In this document: positions 9,132 through 18,403 of the stretch, piece by piece
Numbering within the stretch: position 1 is the stretch's first letter
Layout of the letters: each line of letters opens with the position of its first letter
Source: Deltaproteobacteria bacterium
Lineage (GTDB): Bacteria; UBA10199; JADGCS01
Reading direction: 5' to 3'
Length of the DNA stretch: 56,339 nucleotides
Assembly: GCA_015228875.1 (NCBI GenBank)
Contig: JADGCS010000012.1
Location: 1 to 56,339 of the forward strand
Notes under the pieces: model-generated
What the model saw: only the letters and a program-made list of their open reading frames with translations
Databases searched by the model: none
Told to the model about the DNA's origin: nothing
Translations under genes and position numbers: made by a program

Positions 9132-9170
9132 TTGATCCACCCTTCTTTTAAAATACATTTCAAAAAACTT

Positions 9171-9389
9171 TTACAGAGATTTATCCTTCATTATTTCGTC
9201 GACCTTACTAAGGTCGTCTTGAATGATTTCACCAACCTGATCAAGACCCTGATTGGTTTTGTCGTCAGTCTTTTGAAAGACATGATCCGGATTTTTTTTG
9301 GTATCCTCCATAAAAATGGATTCATTTTTTTTGCAGGCCACACTGATCAACGCAAAAAATATAATTATAAGTACAATCCATTTTTTCAT
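9171..9389 (-). CDS. Small lipoprotein (72 aa)
   Basis: The start is ATG at 9389, preceded by GGAGGA. The signal peptide MKKWIVLIIIFFALISVAC ends in a lipobox with the Cys at residue 19. The mature part is short, charged and probably helical (DQVGEIIQDDLSKVDEIMKDKSL). It follows copy K of the 34-bp element by 69 nt, so it is the first gene of a short stress-regulated operon with the 8667-9131 gene. Function unknown. Confidence 0.75.
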   Translation of the reverse strand: MKKWIVLIIIFFALISVACKKNESIFMEDTKKNPDHVFQKTDDKTNQGLDQVGEIIQDDLSKVDEIMKDKSL

Positions 9390-9456
9390 AAGTCCTCCGT
9401 CAATAGCATAAACTCTATTGATACGTTGGAATGTACAGGAAAGAGGCGTATCAAAC

Positions 9457-9490
9457 AATCAGGCGGAACAGGTTTTTGGGGTGGGGGATT
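9457..9490 (-). promoter_or_regulatory. 34-bp stress-island element, copy K
   Basis: Minus strand: AATCCCCCA, 21 nt, GATTG, with an A-tract after the first box and CCT before GAT. It lies 69 nt upstream of the small lipoprotein start. Confidence 0.8.
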
Positions 9491-9510
9491 TCATTGTAGA
9501 AATAAAAAAA

Positions 9511-9535
9511 CCCCCTGTACCGGCAATACAGGGGG
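9511..9535 (-). terminator. Intrinsic terminator of the ice-binding lipoprotein gene
   Basis: On the minus strand CCCCCTGTA pairs with TACAGGGGG around a 7-nt loop and is followed by a T-run. It lies about 30 nt past the stop codon of the 9567-11762 gene. Confidence 0.85.
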
Positions 9536-9566
9536 TTTAAAGCAATTCAATTTTCTGCATACCTCA

Positions 9567-11762
9567 TCATAGTGCAGGCAAAGCAATCGTACAGGCGTCA
9601 CACGTAATCTGTGTGGCACTCACACCCTGATTTATCGCACGTCCCTCGAGATTTGCACCACCGTTTAATGTGAGCGCAGTTCCTGCAATCATGGTTCCTT
9701 TCATGATTGAGTTTACTCCAAGGGTGATGGCTGTTGCTGTTGTCCAAAAAACATTTTTAGCCTGTGCCCCTTTGGTCAAAACGACTTCACTCCCGGATGA
9801 TGTGGTCATATCACTTGTGCCCCTGATGACAAACACGGCATTGGGATCGCCCTGGGCATCAAGGTAAAGCTTGCCATTTGTGGATATTAATATTGTGTCT
9901 GTTGATTCGTACAAGCCTGGATACAATGTCAATCCGGCAAGATTCCCGGAGATGGATGCAGCTGTTCCCCTTGCAACACTCATCGCATCGTTATAGGCGG
10001 CGAGGGCATCATCCTGTGCGTCCGAAATAAGATTGGGGGCTGCCCCAAGATTCACAGCGCAAGCTGGTCCGCCTGCATCAACAGCGTACATTGTCCCCAC
10101 AACTTCGGGGCAGGTGAGTGGAGAACTAAATCCAGTTATTCCAGCACCAGTCCCTGGATTTAAACCAACATCTCCTGTAATACTGGAAGGTGGATTTAAA
10201 TTGGAGATCGCTGCAGCGGCCAAAATTGCATAATTAAAGCTTGACCCAAGCGGAACAACACCTTGAGCCACTGTTTGAGCCTCATGTGTTCCTGTTGTAA
10301 ACTGCCAGACATAATTCATCTCCATCGGGTTACCCGCAAGATCCTTGACCGCTGTCGTAATTGTTGCTGTAAACAGTGTGTTGGGTGCGAGGTTGCCGGT
10401 GGGATTAAAAATAGCAATGTCGTTTACCAAATCATAGTTCACGACCCCGTTTACAACCGTCAAACCTGGTCCAGTCAACTTGTAGTTTTCTGTAGTAATT
10501 GTAGAGGCAAGAACTGATTCATCAAAGGTCGCTGTAATTGTTTTATTGATGGCCACAAAGTCATCGTCATCAGCAGGATTTGTAGCAATGATGGTCGGGG
10601 GAATATTGTCTGGCAAATCACCTGTGGTAAATTCCCAGACATAATCGGCCGCGAGTGCATTTGCAGCAAGGTCTTTGGCCCCAATAGTAATCTTGGCTGT
10701 GTAGACGGTACTGACGTCAAGGGCACTGTCAGGAGTAAAAGTAGCAACGCTGCCTGCCAGACTGTAATCGACTGTTCCCAAAACAAGGGCTAAGCCAGGG
10801 TCTGTGACAATAAATGTTGTTTCGGTAATCGTGAGACCATTCATTACCTCACTAAAACTTGCTGTGAGGGCTTGATTAACCGGCACATCAATATCACCAT
10901 CATCAGGTGCTGTTAAATTTACTTCAGGTGCAGTGTCATCAATAATATCAGATGTCGTAAATTCCCAAACATAATTGATTTCGAGTTCAACACCATCCAG
11001 ATCTTTGGCTCCGGTTGTTATTGTGGCCGTGTAAATGGTGTCAATACCAAGCACGCTCTCTGGCGTAAAAGTGGCAATCCTGTTTGTTATATCGAGTTCA
11101 ACGGTTCCAACAACTGGAGTTTCGTCATCTGCCATCAGGGTAAAAGTTAGCGGGGTGATGGTTAAAACATCCATCTCTTCACTGAAATTTACTGTAAGGA
11201 TTCGATTAATTGCCACATTTGTATCGCCATCCGCAGGTGCAGTCAAACTGACTGTAGGGGCTATGATATCTGCCGATGCCCCTGTAGAAAATTCCCAGAT
11301 GTAATTACCCTCCAGTTTGTTTGCAGCCATATCCATGACATCGGTAGAAATCATGGCAGTATATGTGGTGTTTCTTTCAAGAATACTATTGGGAATAAAG
11401 GTCACTTTTTTATTGGTAAGATCGTAGTCAACCGTTCCTGTCACAAGGGTTGAATCTGCTTTTTTCAGCGTTATGTTGAGTTCGTTCACGGTGGTGACAT
11501 CCATGTCTTCACTAAACCTGACAGTGATCATTTGATTGATGGGTACATCTACGGCACCATCAACGGGGGTTGTAGAAAGGATCAGGGGTACTGTTGTGTC
11601 TGGCACAGGTGTCACGCTCGGGTCTGGCACGGGAACTGCGCTCGAGTTAAAATCAAAGGTGCTCCGATTACAACCATCACAGCTTACCATGACCGCTGCC
11701 ATAAAAATATAAAGCAATATGGGTAACCACGTCTGTTTAAATGTTTTTTGATAAGTGATCAT
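9567..11762 (-). CDS. Lipoprotein with four Ig-like (Big_5) repeats and a DUF3494 ice-binding domain
   Basis: The 731-residue protein has a lipoprotein signal (LYIFMAAVMVSC). Four tandem ~105-residue Ig-like repeats follow, each with the pattern P-x-DGA/D-x-xV-x-xNQ-x-[ILT]T-x-x-FSE-x-M and ending YVWEFTTG. The last ~220 residues (VPLGSSFNYAILAAAAISN ... GSSITGDVG-like, LTLYPGLYES, GDPNAVFVIRG, AKNVFWTTA, ALTLNGGANLEGRA) match the DUF3494 beta-solenoid that binds ice crystals in known members. The protein would display an adhesive or ice-binding tip on a stalk at the cell surface. Copy B of the 34-bp element lies 123 nt upstream. Actual ice binding is inference, since some DUF3494 proteins may bind other ligands. 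Confidence 0.88.
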   Translation of the reverse strand: MITYQKTFKQTWLPILLYIFMAAVMVSCDGCNRSTFDFNSSAVPVPDPSVTPVPDTTVPLILSTTPVDGAVDVPINQMITVRFSEDMDVTTVNELNITLKKADSTLVTGTVDYDLTNKKVTFIPNSILERNTTYTAMISTDVMDMAANKLEGNYIWEFSTGASADIIAPTVSLTAPADGDTNVAINRILTVNFSEEMDVLTITPLTFTLMADDETPVVGTVELDITNRIATFTPESVLGIDTIYTATITTGAKDLDGVELEINYVWEFTTSDIIDDTAPEVNLTAPDDGDIDVPVNQALTASFSEVMNGLTITETTFIVTDPGLALVLGTVDYSLAGSVATFTPDSALDVSTVYTAKITIGAKDLAANALAADYVWEFTTGDLPDNIPPTIIATNPADDDDFVAINKTITATFDESVLASTITTENYKLTGPGLTVVNGVVNYDLVNDIAIFNPTGNLAPNTLFTATITTAVKDLAGNPMEMNYVWQFTTGTHEAQTVAQGVVPLGSSFNYAILAAAAISNLNPPSSITGDVGLNPGTGAGITGFSSPLTCPEVVGTMYAVDAGGPACAVNLGAAPNLISDAQDDALAAYNDAMSVARGTAASISGNLAGLTLYPGLYESTDTILISTNGKLYLDAQGDPNAVFVIRGTSDMTTSSGSEVVLTKGAQAKNVFWTTATAITLGVNSIMKGTMIAGTALTLNGGANLEGRAINQGVSATQITCDACTIALPAL

Positions 11763-11883
11763 TTTACTCTCCTCAATTTTTTTGTTTATAAATCAGATTT
11801 TGCTCTTCAAAATATTTGAAAAGAAATTCTGATTTCCTGATGAATGATGAATGTAATACATAATTGAATTAACTTTTTAGGAC

Positions 11884-11917
11884 CATCAGGGAAGACAGGG
11901 TTTTAAACTGGGGGATT
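11884..11917 (-). promoter_or_regulatory. 34-bp stress-island element, copy B
   Basis: Minus strand: AATCCCCCA, 21 nt including TTTAAAACCCTGTCTT, then GATGG. It points to the ice-binding lipoprotein gene 123 nt away. Confidence 0.8.
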
Positions 11918-11943
11918 GCCCTGGCACACCTGATATCGCCAGA

Positions 11944-13272
11944 TCACTGCATGATAATAAATTCTGTCCTGCGGTTTTTGCTCATCCCATCGACAGTGCT
12001 GTTTGTGGCAATAGGCTGTGTTTCACCGTATCCCTTTGCAACGAGACGGGACGAATCAATTCCTTTGCTGATAAGATATTCAAGCGCCGAATGAGATCTG
12101 GCATCAGAGAGTCTGATGTTATATTCATCTGATCCGCGAAAATCGGTGTGTCCCTGAACCTCAACCATTTTGATCTCGGGGTGTGTGTTTAAGACATCAA
12201 CAACGTCATCAAGCACCGGATACGAAACGGGTTTGATGGTGGCCTTGGCCGTATCAAAAAAGATTTTCCCCAGCAGAACAATCTTGTTGCCTTGAATACG
12301 TGGATCTGGTTTGGCACAGACCTTTTCTTTGTGAGATTTATATTTTAACCCCGCAAAGGCCCTGAAACGGGGCGTACCAATCCCCTGAATCAAACCTGCA
12401 GTCCCACCGGCATCGATTGCAAAGCCAGAATCTCCGAGCAAATATCTTAAGCCGCCACCTGTCTCGAGAGATGTAACATTTTTTGTCGCAAAAAAATCAC
12501 GCATGACTGTGCTTCCTTGAGCCTCTGCAATCCCCTGAAAGTTTTTGGTAAACTTGACATTGACTGCGCCACCATAGGTAAAGAGATCATCAACCCTTAT
12601 TGTTGGGGTTGCGCCACCCACAAAGGCATAAGTGCGTGAGACATCATCGCGCATGAGCACGCCGGCGTTTAAGGCCATCTCGACACGTTCGTGTGGACGA
12701 CCATCAAGAACCACCTTAACCCCACCCATCACATGCCCGCTGCCATTGTAACGGACGGTGTCTCCGGTAGGGAGGGTCATGTAGGGGACAACACCAAATC
12801 CAACTCCGTGCTTGTCGATATCAACCAATCTGAATTTGGTCACCACCATGATATCGCCCATGCCAGCACCATGATCAGCAACGGCAGCAGCATTCGGGGT
12901 GTAAAAAAAATTGTAGGCCACAACGGGGATATTGATCCCGGCCTCAAACCAGTCGGTAAATCCCAAAGCCCCGTAAAAATCGGCAACAAAGGTGTGCTCA
13001 AGCACAGACTGCCTACCGCTCACAGGCCCTGTCGCCCTGAATTCAAGCGGCTTGTTGGCATAATCAAAATAAAACCCAAGTGTGCCCTGCTTTGCCTTTA
13101 GATTTTGTGATCCATAAACGACATGATATTTGCCACCATCAATGGCAGGTTTAAAATTGATGGCATCAAAACCGCTCTGGTAGGCAGCCAGCGAATAATG
13201 GCTGAACAACAAAAATCCTGTCATTAACAGGATGGTTAAAAATAAATTCTTCATGTTTAACAAGTTCTTCAT
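11944..13272 (-). CDS. OmpA-family outer-membrane protein
   Basis: The start was chosen at 13272 (GGAGGG Shine-Dalgarno, 7 nt). An upstream in-frame ATG at 13395 reads through the regulatory element. The 442-residue protein has a signal peptide (FLTILLMTGFLLFSHYSLA). A ~260-residue beta-strand-rich region follows, consistent with an outer-membrane barrel (WFEAGINIPVVAYNFFY, GVGFGVVPYMTLPTG). The C-terminal OmpA peptidoglycan-binding domain has VEVQGHTDFRGSDEYNIRLSDARS and GYGETQPIATN. The diaminopimelate-contacting Asp and Arg of the family are in that segment. It probably tethers the outer membrane to peptidoglycan. Copy C of the 34-bp element is 70 nt upstream. Confidence 0.9.
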   Translation of the reverse strand: MKNLLNMKNLFLTILLMTGFLLFSHYSLAAYQSGFDAINFKPAIDGGKYHVVYGSQNLKAKQGTLGFYFDYANKPLEFRATGPVSGRQSVLEHTFVADFYGALGFTDWFEAGINIPVVAYNFFYTPNAAAVADHGAGMGDIMVVTKFRLVDIDKHGVGFGVVPYMTLPTGDTVRYNGSGHVMGGVKVVLDGRPHERVEMALNAGVLMRDDVSRTYAFVGGATPTIRVDDLFTYGGAVNVKFTKNFQGIAEAQGSTVMRDFFATKNVTSLETGGGLRYLLGDSGFAIDAGGTAGLIQGIGTPRFRAFAGLKYKSHKEKVCAKPDPRIQGNKIVLLGKIFFDTAKATIKPVSYPVLDDVVDVLNTHPEIKMVEVQGHTDFRGSDEYNIRLSDARSHSALEYLISKGIDSSRLVAKGYGETQPIATNSTVDGMSKNRRTEFIIMQ

Positions 13273-13340
13273 GATAAGTCCCTCCAGGATTTCTGGTTTA
13301 ATTGAACGAGGCACTTTAACTGGATTGGGATAAGGTGAAC

Positions 13341-13374
13341 AATCGGGGCAAACAGGGTTTTTTGCTGGGGGAAT
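13341..13374 (-). promoter_or_regulatory. 34-bp stress-island element, copy C
   Basis: Minus strand: ATTCCCCCA, 21 nt including AAAAAACCCTGTTTG, then GATTG. It lies 70 nt upstream of the OmpA-family gene. Confidence 0.8.
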
Positions 13375-13482
13375 CCCCTGTACAGCTTGGTACAAAACAG
13401 AGCGGATTCTGCGAGGGGTATCAAGTGCTTGTCAAGGGTTGGGTATGAGACAAAAAGTGGGTGATTTTACCAATTTTAATTA

Positions 13483-13520
13483 TTGACTAATACGTACAGC
13501 TACTCCATAATTTATACGTA
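13483..13520 (+). promoter_or_regulatory. Sigma-70-type promoter with paired operator boxes for the DUF6364/PIN pair
   Basis: TTGACT (13483-13488) and CATAAT (13506-13511) are separated by 17 nt. Two ATACGTA boxes (13490-13496 and 13514-13520) lie inside the spacer and just past the -10, 24 nt apart, as expected for an autorepressed toxin-antitoxin operon. A GGAGG ribosome site (13521-13525) follows. Confidence 0.7.
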
Positions 13521-13532
13521 GGAGGTACCAAC

Positions 13533-13778
13533 ATGACAACCAAACTGACACTGGCGCTGGATGGATCTGTTGTCAAAAGGGCAAAAAAATATGCCCGCGA
13601 TAAAAATTTATGCCTTTCAAAACTGGTCGAATTCTTTTTTTTATCGTTGACTTCCAAGGCAACAGATAAATCTATGGCAATCTCTCCCATCACTGCAGGT
13701 CTTGTGGGAATGGTTAAAACCGGCAACATCAAAGATAAAGAAGTTCTTACAAGTGCGCTGATCAAAAAATATCAATGA
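13533..13778 (+). CDS. DUF6364-like antitoxin
   Basis: An 81-residue protein starting MTTKLTLALDGSVVKRAKKYARDKNL, the strand-helix-helix pattern of ribbon-helix-helix DNA-binding proteins. The LSKLVEFFF segment and a C-terminal tail (DKEVLTSALIKKYQ) match the DUF6364 group usually encoded beside PIN toxins. A strong GGAGG precedes the ATG. It overlaps the PIN gene by 4 nt (ATGA), so translation is coupled. It should bind the ATACGTA boxes in its own promoter. Confidence 0.8.
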   Translation: MTTKLTLALDGSVVKRAKKYARDKNLCLSKLVEFFFLSLTSKATDKSMAISPITAGLVGMVKTGNIKDKEVLTSALIKKYQ

Positions 13779-14188
13779 AAAATATATTTATTGATACAGA
13801 TATTTTTCTGGACACCATTTTAGACCGTAAACCACATTCCGAATTCTCAAACCAATTACTGAGCCTCTGCGAACAAAACATAATTGATGGTCACACATCC
13901 TGCCTTGTTATTGCCAATCTTTATTACATCATCAACAAGATCTCCAATTATCAAAAAGCCATTCGGGCTATTGGTAAAATCCGCTCGCTCGTTTCGGTCC
14001 TGCCTTTTACAAATAAAGAAATCGGCGAATCAATAAACGCAGAATTTCAGGATTTTGAAGACGGGGTCCAGTATTTTGTTGCTGTGAACCATAAAATTGA
14101 TTGCTTGATCACCCGCAATACAAAAGATTTCAAAAAAGCCACCATCAGCATCTTGACACCAAGAGAATTTTTGCAAACTTTAAAATGA
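13775..14188 (+). CDS. PIN-domain toxin (VapC-like)
   Basis: A 137-residue PIN protein with FIDTDIFLDTILDRKPH (N-terminal Asp residues), a Glu/Asp-rich middle (EFQDFEDGVQY) and the conserved CLITRNTKDFK motif with the C-terminal active-site Asp. In this family these residues bind Mg and cleave RNA, often tRNA. It is translationally coupled to the upstream antitoxin. It is a different PIN subgroup from the 6006-6476 gene, so the window has two independent PIN-type modules. Confidence 0.85.
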   Translation: MKNIFIDTDIFLDTILDRKPHSEFSNQLLSLCEQNIIDGHTSCLVIANLYYIINKISNYQKAIRAIGKIRSLVSVLPFTNKEIGESINAEFQDFEDGVQYFVAVNHKIDCLITRNTKDFKKATISILTPREFLQTLK

Positions 14189-14252
14189 TTAATAAATATT
14201 GCGCTTGCCGTTTCAGCAAAAGACATGATTGCTGGCAATTTTAAGAGGATGG

Positions 14253-16592
14253 TTAATACCGCTTGTTCCATTCGATAAGAGCCGTTCCATTGTTTTTACC
14301 CTGGCCCGTTTTATCTTTGGTGTCTTCATAAAGAGTTCTGATCAACCAACCTTTTCCAAGTCTTTTTTGCAGGCCAATTTGTTGTTTTGTGTCGCTTTTA
14401 TTCAGATTCAAGGATGTCCCTTTGCCTAATTTGAATTTGGCCGAAAATTCTTTTGTGAGGGGATTATATCCGATGCGTTGAATGGGTGTAGACGCAAGTG
14501 CAAACAAGCTGAACAACGAAATCGCCTTGTCTGCCATGGCGGTGTAGGCATCGTTTACCGAAGCCGATTGATCAAAATCAAGTTCATCATAAGGTTCTCC
14601 ATACAACAGCACTGACATGATGTTTTCTTTTGATAATGGAGGACTCGAGTTAAATATTAAGGAGGGTCTTTCGACAGTCCCCATTAATTTTATAAAAATT
14701 GTATAGTCTGCGTATTGAACAGTAACCTGCCCATCAAGCTCAACAAGCGAATGATCCTCATGCAGGACCAAATCGAGATGATCAACCGTTGCACGGCGAC
14801 GAAAAAAAACAGCCGGAAACTTCAACACCGATATTTTTCCTGACACCCCGGAATTTTTTGCAACGATATCCAGCATCACAGGCACAGGTTCTCCGGCAAG
14901 ATAATACTTAATTTTTAGAGGCGAATCTAAAGTTGTTTTAATTTTTAGATTGTATTTTACAGGCAGGTTCTGCACGCCTTTCTCTGACTTTGTTTTAAGC
15001 AAAATTCTTTTGTCAGGGGATATCTGTGGAAACGCCACTGGATTAATATTTGGAATTTCAATGAGCACCTTTGTCAAAATTAATTCTCCATCAAGAAACA
15101 CCTCTCTGCCATTTTTTTTAGTACGATTGATTTTTAACACACTCTCACTGTCAATATTTAATTCCTGTTCTTTTGACTTTAAACTTGTAGAAATATGAAC
15201 CGGGATATCAGAAACGTCATTCAGGGAATTGTAATTTCCCTTAATAGAAACTTGAGTCTTACCCTTGAGAACATCCAGGGGAGACCAGACAGAGAACTTG
15301 CTCCCCTTTAATGTTTCTACAAGCTGTTCAAAATCTTCTATAGAGGCCTCAACATTGAGATCAGAGGCAAATTTCCAGTCATGAGGCAAATCTATCGGAA
15401 CCCCTTTAAAATCGGCATTAAACAAACCATGCACCTTTGCAATTTCTTTAAGTTCTGATTTGAATACCGCCTTAATCTTTCCTTTTGTTTCATGAAGTAA
15501 ATCAGGATCAAAAAAAGTGGTAAGATCCCCTTTAAAGTCCAAAAACAGCTGCTTAGGGGTCTGGTAGACATGTTTTTCGTCAACCCTCGCCCCGTACTGT
15601 TTTAATTCTAATTCGACAGGACAGGAAAAACCCAAACTCCCGTTGTTGGACTCCTCATTAATAAGATGGAGTTGCCATTTGCAGTTTTTGATCATGACAT
15701 TTTTTACCACGTCACCAAGACCCGTCGTTTGCGCATTTACATTTAAGACAACCAGATTATTTGAATAAATGCCGGATAATGAAAAATCAGCATCAATATT
15801 ATTGTTATTGATTTTAGTCTTTAACTCATAACGAGCGAGCCTCCGATCCCAGTCAAAATTAATATGACTTATAAATTGATTGTTGTTTATTGACAAATCT
15901 ACACTTGAACTTAATTTCCATTGATCGGTCGCAAAAAAATCAGGGCTTGTTATTTGTGCGGACAACGCATAATTTTGTCTTGTTTTATCATTGAGCGTAC
16001 CTTTGATTGTGATTTCATTCAGGTGATAATCTCCTGCGATCATCTGAATCTGCATATCTCCCTCAAATCTTTTTGAAGGGCTTTTATAAATAATCTTATC
16101 AAAGCTGACATTGACTGCTTCAAATCGGGTGTTTTTAAACTGTGCTGGCAGTTTGAATTGCGTAAAATCGGGGAGCATCGCCCTTTGATTTTTTAAGGCC
16201 CTGTCTCGTTCTGCAAGATTTGTGTAATTTAACACAGCCCTCTTGATATTAACTGGCCCAAAACTGACAAGTTTAAAATTCTTTAAGCTGTATTCAAGAT
16301 CTGCTTCGCCATCAGGTAAGCACAGGCTAAAATTACCTTCGAGAAATTGATGCTGAAAACAAAGATCTGCAAATTTAAAATACAACCTCTTGTGCAGAAG
16401 ACTGGATGATTTAGAGCGGACAATAAAGGACTCCGCGGTCACCTGAAAAGAAGGCCACAAAACCTGCACTTTTTCTATGGTGTATTTGTTTAAATACAAT
16501 TGAGGCCAGGTAATAAAACCAAAGGCAAACAGAATGATAAAACCAAACAAGATAAAAAATAAAAGACCGATTAATTTTAAGAGTTTTTTCAT
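14253..16592 (-). CDS. TamB-like translocation and assembly / lipid-bridge protein
   Basis: The start was set at 16592, where GGTGAGGAG precedes ATG and the TamA-like stop codon is 1 nt away. The protein is ~779 residues with one N-terminal membrane helix (LLKLIGLLFFILFGFIILFAFGF) and a long periplasmic beta-strand-rich region. The C-terminal ~200 residues match the TamB (DUF490) signature: GKISVLKFPAVFFRRRATVDHLDL, GTVERPSLIFNSSPPLSKENIMSVLLYG and LGKGWLIRTLYED. It is shorter than E. coli TamB (~1260 aa). TamB-type proteins span the periplasm and assist outer-membrane protein assembly or lipid transport. Its position after a TamA-like gene supports the call. Confidence 0.87.
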   Translation of the reverse strand: MKKLLKLIGLLFFILFGFIILFAFGFITWPQLYLNKYTIEKVQVLWPSFQVTAESFIVRSKSSSLLHKRLYFKFADLCFQHQFLEGNFSLCLPDGEADLEYSLKNFKLVSFGPVNIKRAVLNYTNLAERDRALKNQRAMLPDFTQFKLPAQFKNTRFEAVNVSFDKIIYKSPSKRFEGDMQIQMIAGDYHLNEITIKGTLNDKTRQNYALSAQITSPDFFATDQWKLSSSVDLSINNNQFISHINFDWDRRLARYELKTKINNNNIDADFSLSGIYSNNLVVLNVNAQTTGLGDVVKNVMIKNCKWQLHLINEESNNGSLGFSCPVELELKQYGARVDEKHVYQTPKQLFLDFKGDLTTFFDPDLLHETKGKIKAVFKSELKEIAKVHGLFNADFKGVPIDLPHDWKFASDLNVEASIEDFEQLVETLKGSKFSVWSPLDVLKGKTQVSIKGNYNSLNDVSDIPVHISTSLKSKEQELNIDSESVLKINRTKKNGREVFLDGELILTKVLIEIPNINPVAFPQISPDKRILLKTKSEKGVQNLPVKYNLKIKTTLDSPLKIKYYLAGEPVPVMLDIVAKNSGVSGKISVLKFPAVFFRRRATVDHLDLVLHEDHSLVELDGQVTVQYADYTIFIKLMGTVERPSLIFNSSPPLSKENIMSVLLYGEPYDELDFDQSASVNDAYTAMADKAISLFSLFALASTPIQRIGYNPLTKEFSAKFKLGKGTSLNLNKSDTKQQIGLQKRLGKGWLIRTLYEDTKDKTGQGKNNGTALIEWNKRY

Positions 16593-16593
16593 C

Positions 16594-18339
16594 TTAAAAC
16601 TCCTCACCAAAGGCAAAATAGAACTGCCAGTGAGACAAATGATTTAAGCTATCAGAGACCTTATTGAGAAGCAGACCATGAGACATGGTGGCGCGAAACA
16701 CCCCAACGGGCGAATCGACGCGAACACCTCCCCCAGGTGAAAAATATATTGTTTTGTCGAAAGCAAATGATCGACTGCCAAGGATTCCCGCGTCACTGAA
16801 AATAAAGGGTTGAACACGAAAGGGCAGTACATCTGCAAGCCTTACTTCTATACTCGTAAATGCAGATGTCAGGGCCTGGCCCTCTCCATCAGGAAGTTCA
16901 TCGCTGTTAAAGCCTCTCAAATTTTGAGATCCCCCCAGATAAAACAAAAAATTGGGCGGTAATTTATGGACGTTTGGACTTGTGGTATCGGTAATGCTTG
17001 TGCTCAAAGCCCCCCGCACACCAATAACCAGAAAAGGCGGCGAATAATTGCCAATATTCCACAATTTATGTGCATCCAAGGTTATTTTTTGTACAGTCAC
17101 ATCCGACAACAAAGAATGAGAACTGAAGGTGCTGGTCATTAACACATCAAACCCGTTTTGAGGGCGTCTTAAATTGTGTTCGTATTCATGACTGCGAATT
17201 TGCATCCGCACATATCCTGAAACAAATTTGCTAAACCCCGAGGCAATACCTTCAAATGTTTGTGTAAAAATGAGCTGTGGTCCTGCAAGAATAAGCATTT
17301 GCAGGGTCTGATTATCAAAGACATAAGCCGGGGTTAAACTTAAATCACCAGACAAATAATGATCCTTGTTATAAAATTCTCGTTTAAGACTAAACGTGGG
17401 GTTTAAAAAAAATCGTGATGTGGGTTTAAAGGGATAAAATGAAAGGTCTGCACTGAGCTGTTGCTTTAAATAAGAGGCATAGAGATCAGTTTTTAATTTG
17501 GACCCGCTTTTGCCAATACGTCCGTGTTGCCAGGATACCCTGACCATCGCATATTCTTCGGTATTTAAACCAAAACCCGCCTGAAACAATCTTGGACGAC
17601 CCGCAAAGGTTTTTTGGTTCAAATGCACACCATCAGGTTTACATTCCGACACAAAATAGTTATTTTCGAGAATCCCCGATTTTTCGACTCGATCACTGGT
17701 GAGGTTGAGTAACTTTTCGTTGTACAGCTTGCCTGTCTCAAAGGCATCATAGCGACGCAGAATTTTTTCATCCAAGTTTTTAATTTTATCTTCTTTGATG
17801 CTTGTTATAGTCTGGGCGATCCCGGGCTGAAGATCCAGCTCAACCTCTCCTAAATGGGCATCAGCAGAAACAGAAATCCGGGGACAGGCATAACCACTGG
17901 ATTTTAGAGTTTGTGAAGCCCAGGTCATGATTTCATCGAGGCGTTTTGGTGAAAGTGGTTTCTTTTTGATCTTGCGCAGTTTGTTGATCTTGAAGGTAGA
18001 AGGGCTATCACCTGTCACCTTTATGTCTTTTATCAGGGTCAGCTCCCCTGTCTTAACCAGCACAGAGCTGCCTGTCATTTCAAAGACCGGAAAATAATAA
18101 CCACGACCTTGTAAAAAAACTTTTATAAAATACTGGGCCTCTGTAACTGGAATTGATTTCCAACTGTTGGTTGATTTGTCTCCACAGATTAATTTTTTTT
18201 CTTCGGTTGTAAACCTGACTGTTTTTTTTGTTTGAATCTTATAGTTACCGCAAACAGCAAGTTCGCTCGCATCAACATTTATTGAAAAGCCAAGTATCAC
18301 CAGTAAAAAAACATAAAATAATCTTTTGTCCGTTTGCAT
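16594..18339 (-). CDS. TamA-like Omp85 outer-membrane protein
   Basis: A 581-residue protein with a signal peptide (LFYVFLLVILGFSINVDA), then POTRA-like modules (ELTLIKDIKVTGDSPSTFKINKL; PRISVSADAHLGEVELDLQPG). The C-terminal 16-strand-type barrel carries the Omp85 L6 motif (GGSQNLRGFNSDELP, equivalent to VRGF/Y) and ends GGGVRVDSPVGVFRATMSHGL ... FYFAFGEEF with a terminal aromatic. The next gene (TamB-like) starts 1 nt after its stop, so the two are coupled. The DUF4382 lipoprotein gene ends 61 nt upstream and no terminator is evident between, so it may belong to the operon that begins with the CsbD gene. Confidence 0.88.
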   Translation of the reverse strand: MQTDKRLFYVFLLVILGFSINVDASELAVCGNYKIQTKKTVRFTTEEKKLICGDKSTNSWKSIPVTEAQYFIKVFLQGRGYYFPVFEMTGSSVLVKTGELTLIKDIKVTGDSPSTFKINKLRKIKKKPLSPKRLDEIMTWASQTLKSSGYACPRISVSADAHLGEVELDLQPGIAQTITSIKEDKIKNLDEKILRRYDAFETGKLYNEKLLNLTSDRVEKSGILENNYFVSECKPDGVHLNQKTFAGRPRLFQAGFGLNTEEYAMVRVSWQHGRIGKSGSKLKTDLYASYLKQQLSADLSFYPFKPTSRFFLNPTFSLKREFYNKDHYLSGDLSLTPAYVFDNQTLQMLILAGPQLIFTQTFEGIASGFSKFVSGYVRMQIRSHEYEHNLRRPQNGFDVLMTSTFSSHSLLSDVTVQKITLDAHKLWNIGNYSPPFLVIGVRGALSTSITDTTSPNVHKLPPNFLFYLGGSQNLRGFNSDELPDGEGQALTSAFTSIEVRLADVLPFRVQPFIFSDAGILGSRSFAFDKTIYFSPGGGVRVDSPVGVFRATMSHGLLLNKVSDSLNHLSHWQFYFAFGEEF

Positions 18340-18403
18340 ATATCAGTTCCAAAGGGACTTAAGGTCATTATATTATTGAAAATATTGAAAAGCCAAGTAT
18401 CAC
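18280..18403. repeat. 21-bp direct repeat pair
   Basis: TATTGAAAAGCCAAGTATCAC occurs at 18280-18300, inside the TamA signal-peptide coding region, and again at 18383-18403, at the end of the DUF4382 gene, 103 bp apart. The second copy supplies the DUF4382 stop codon, which suggests a small duplication or rearrangement. Confidence 0.75.
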
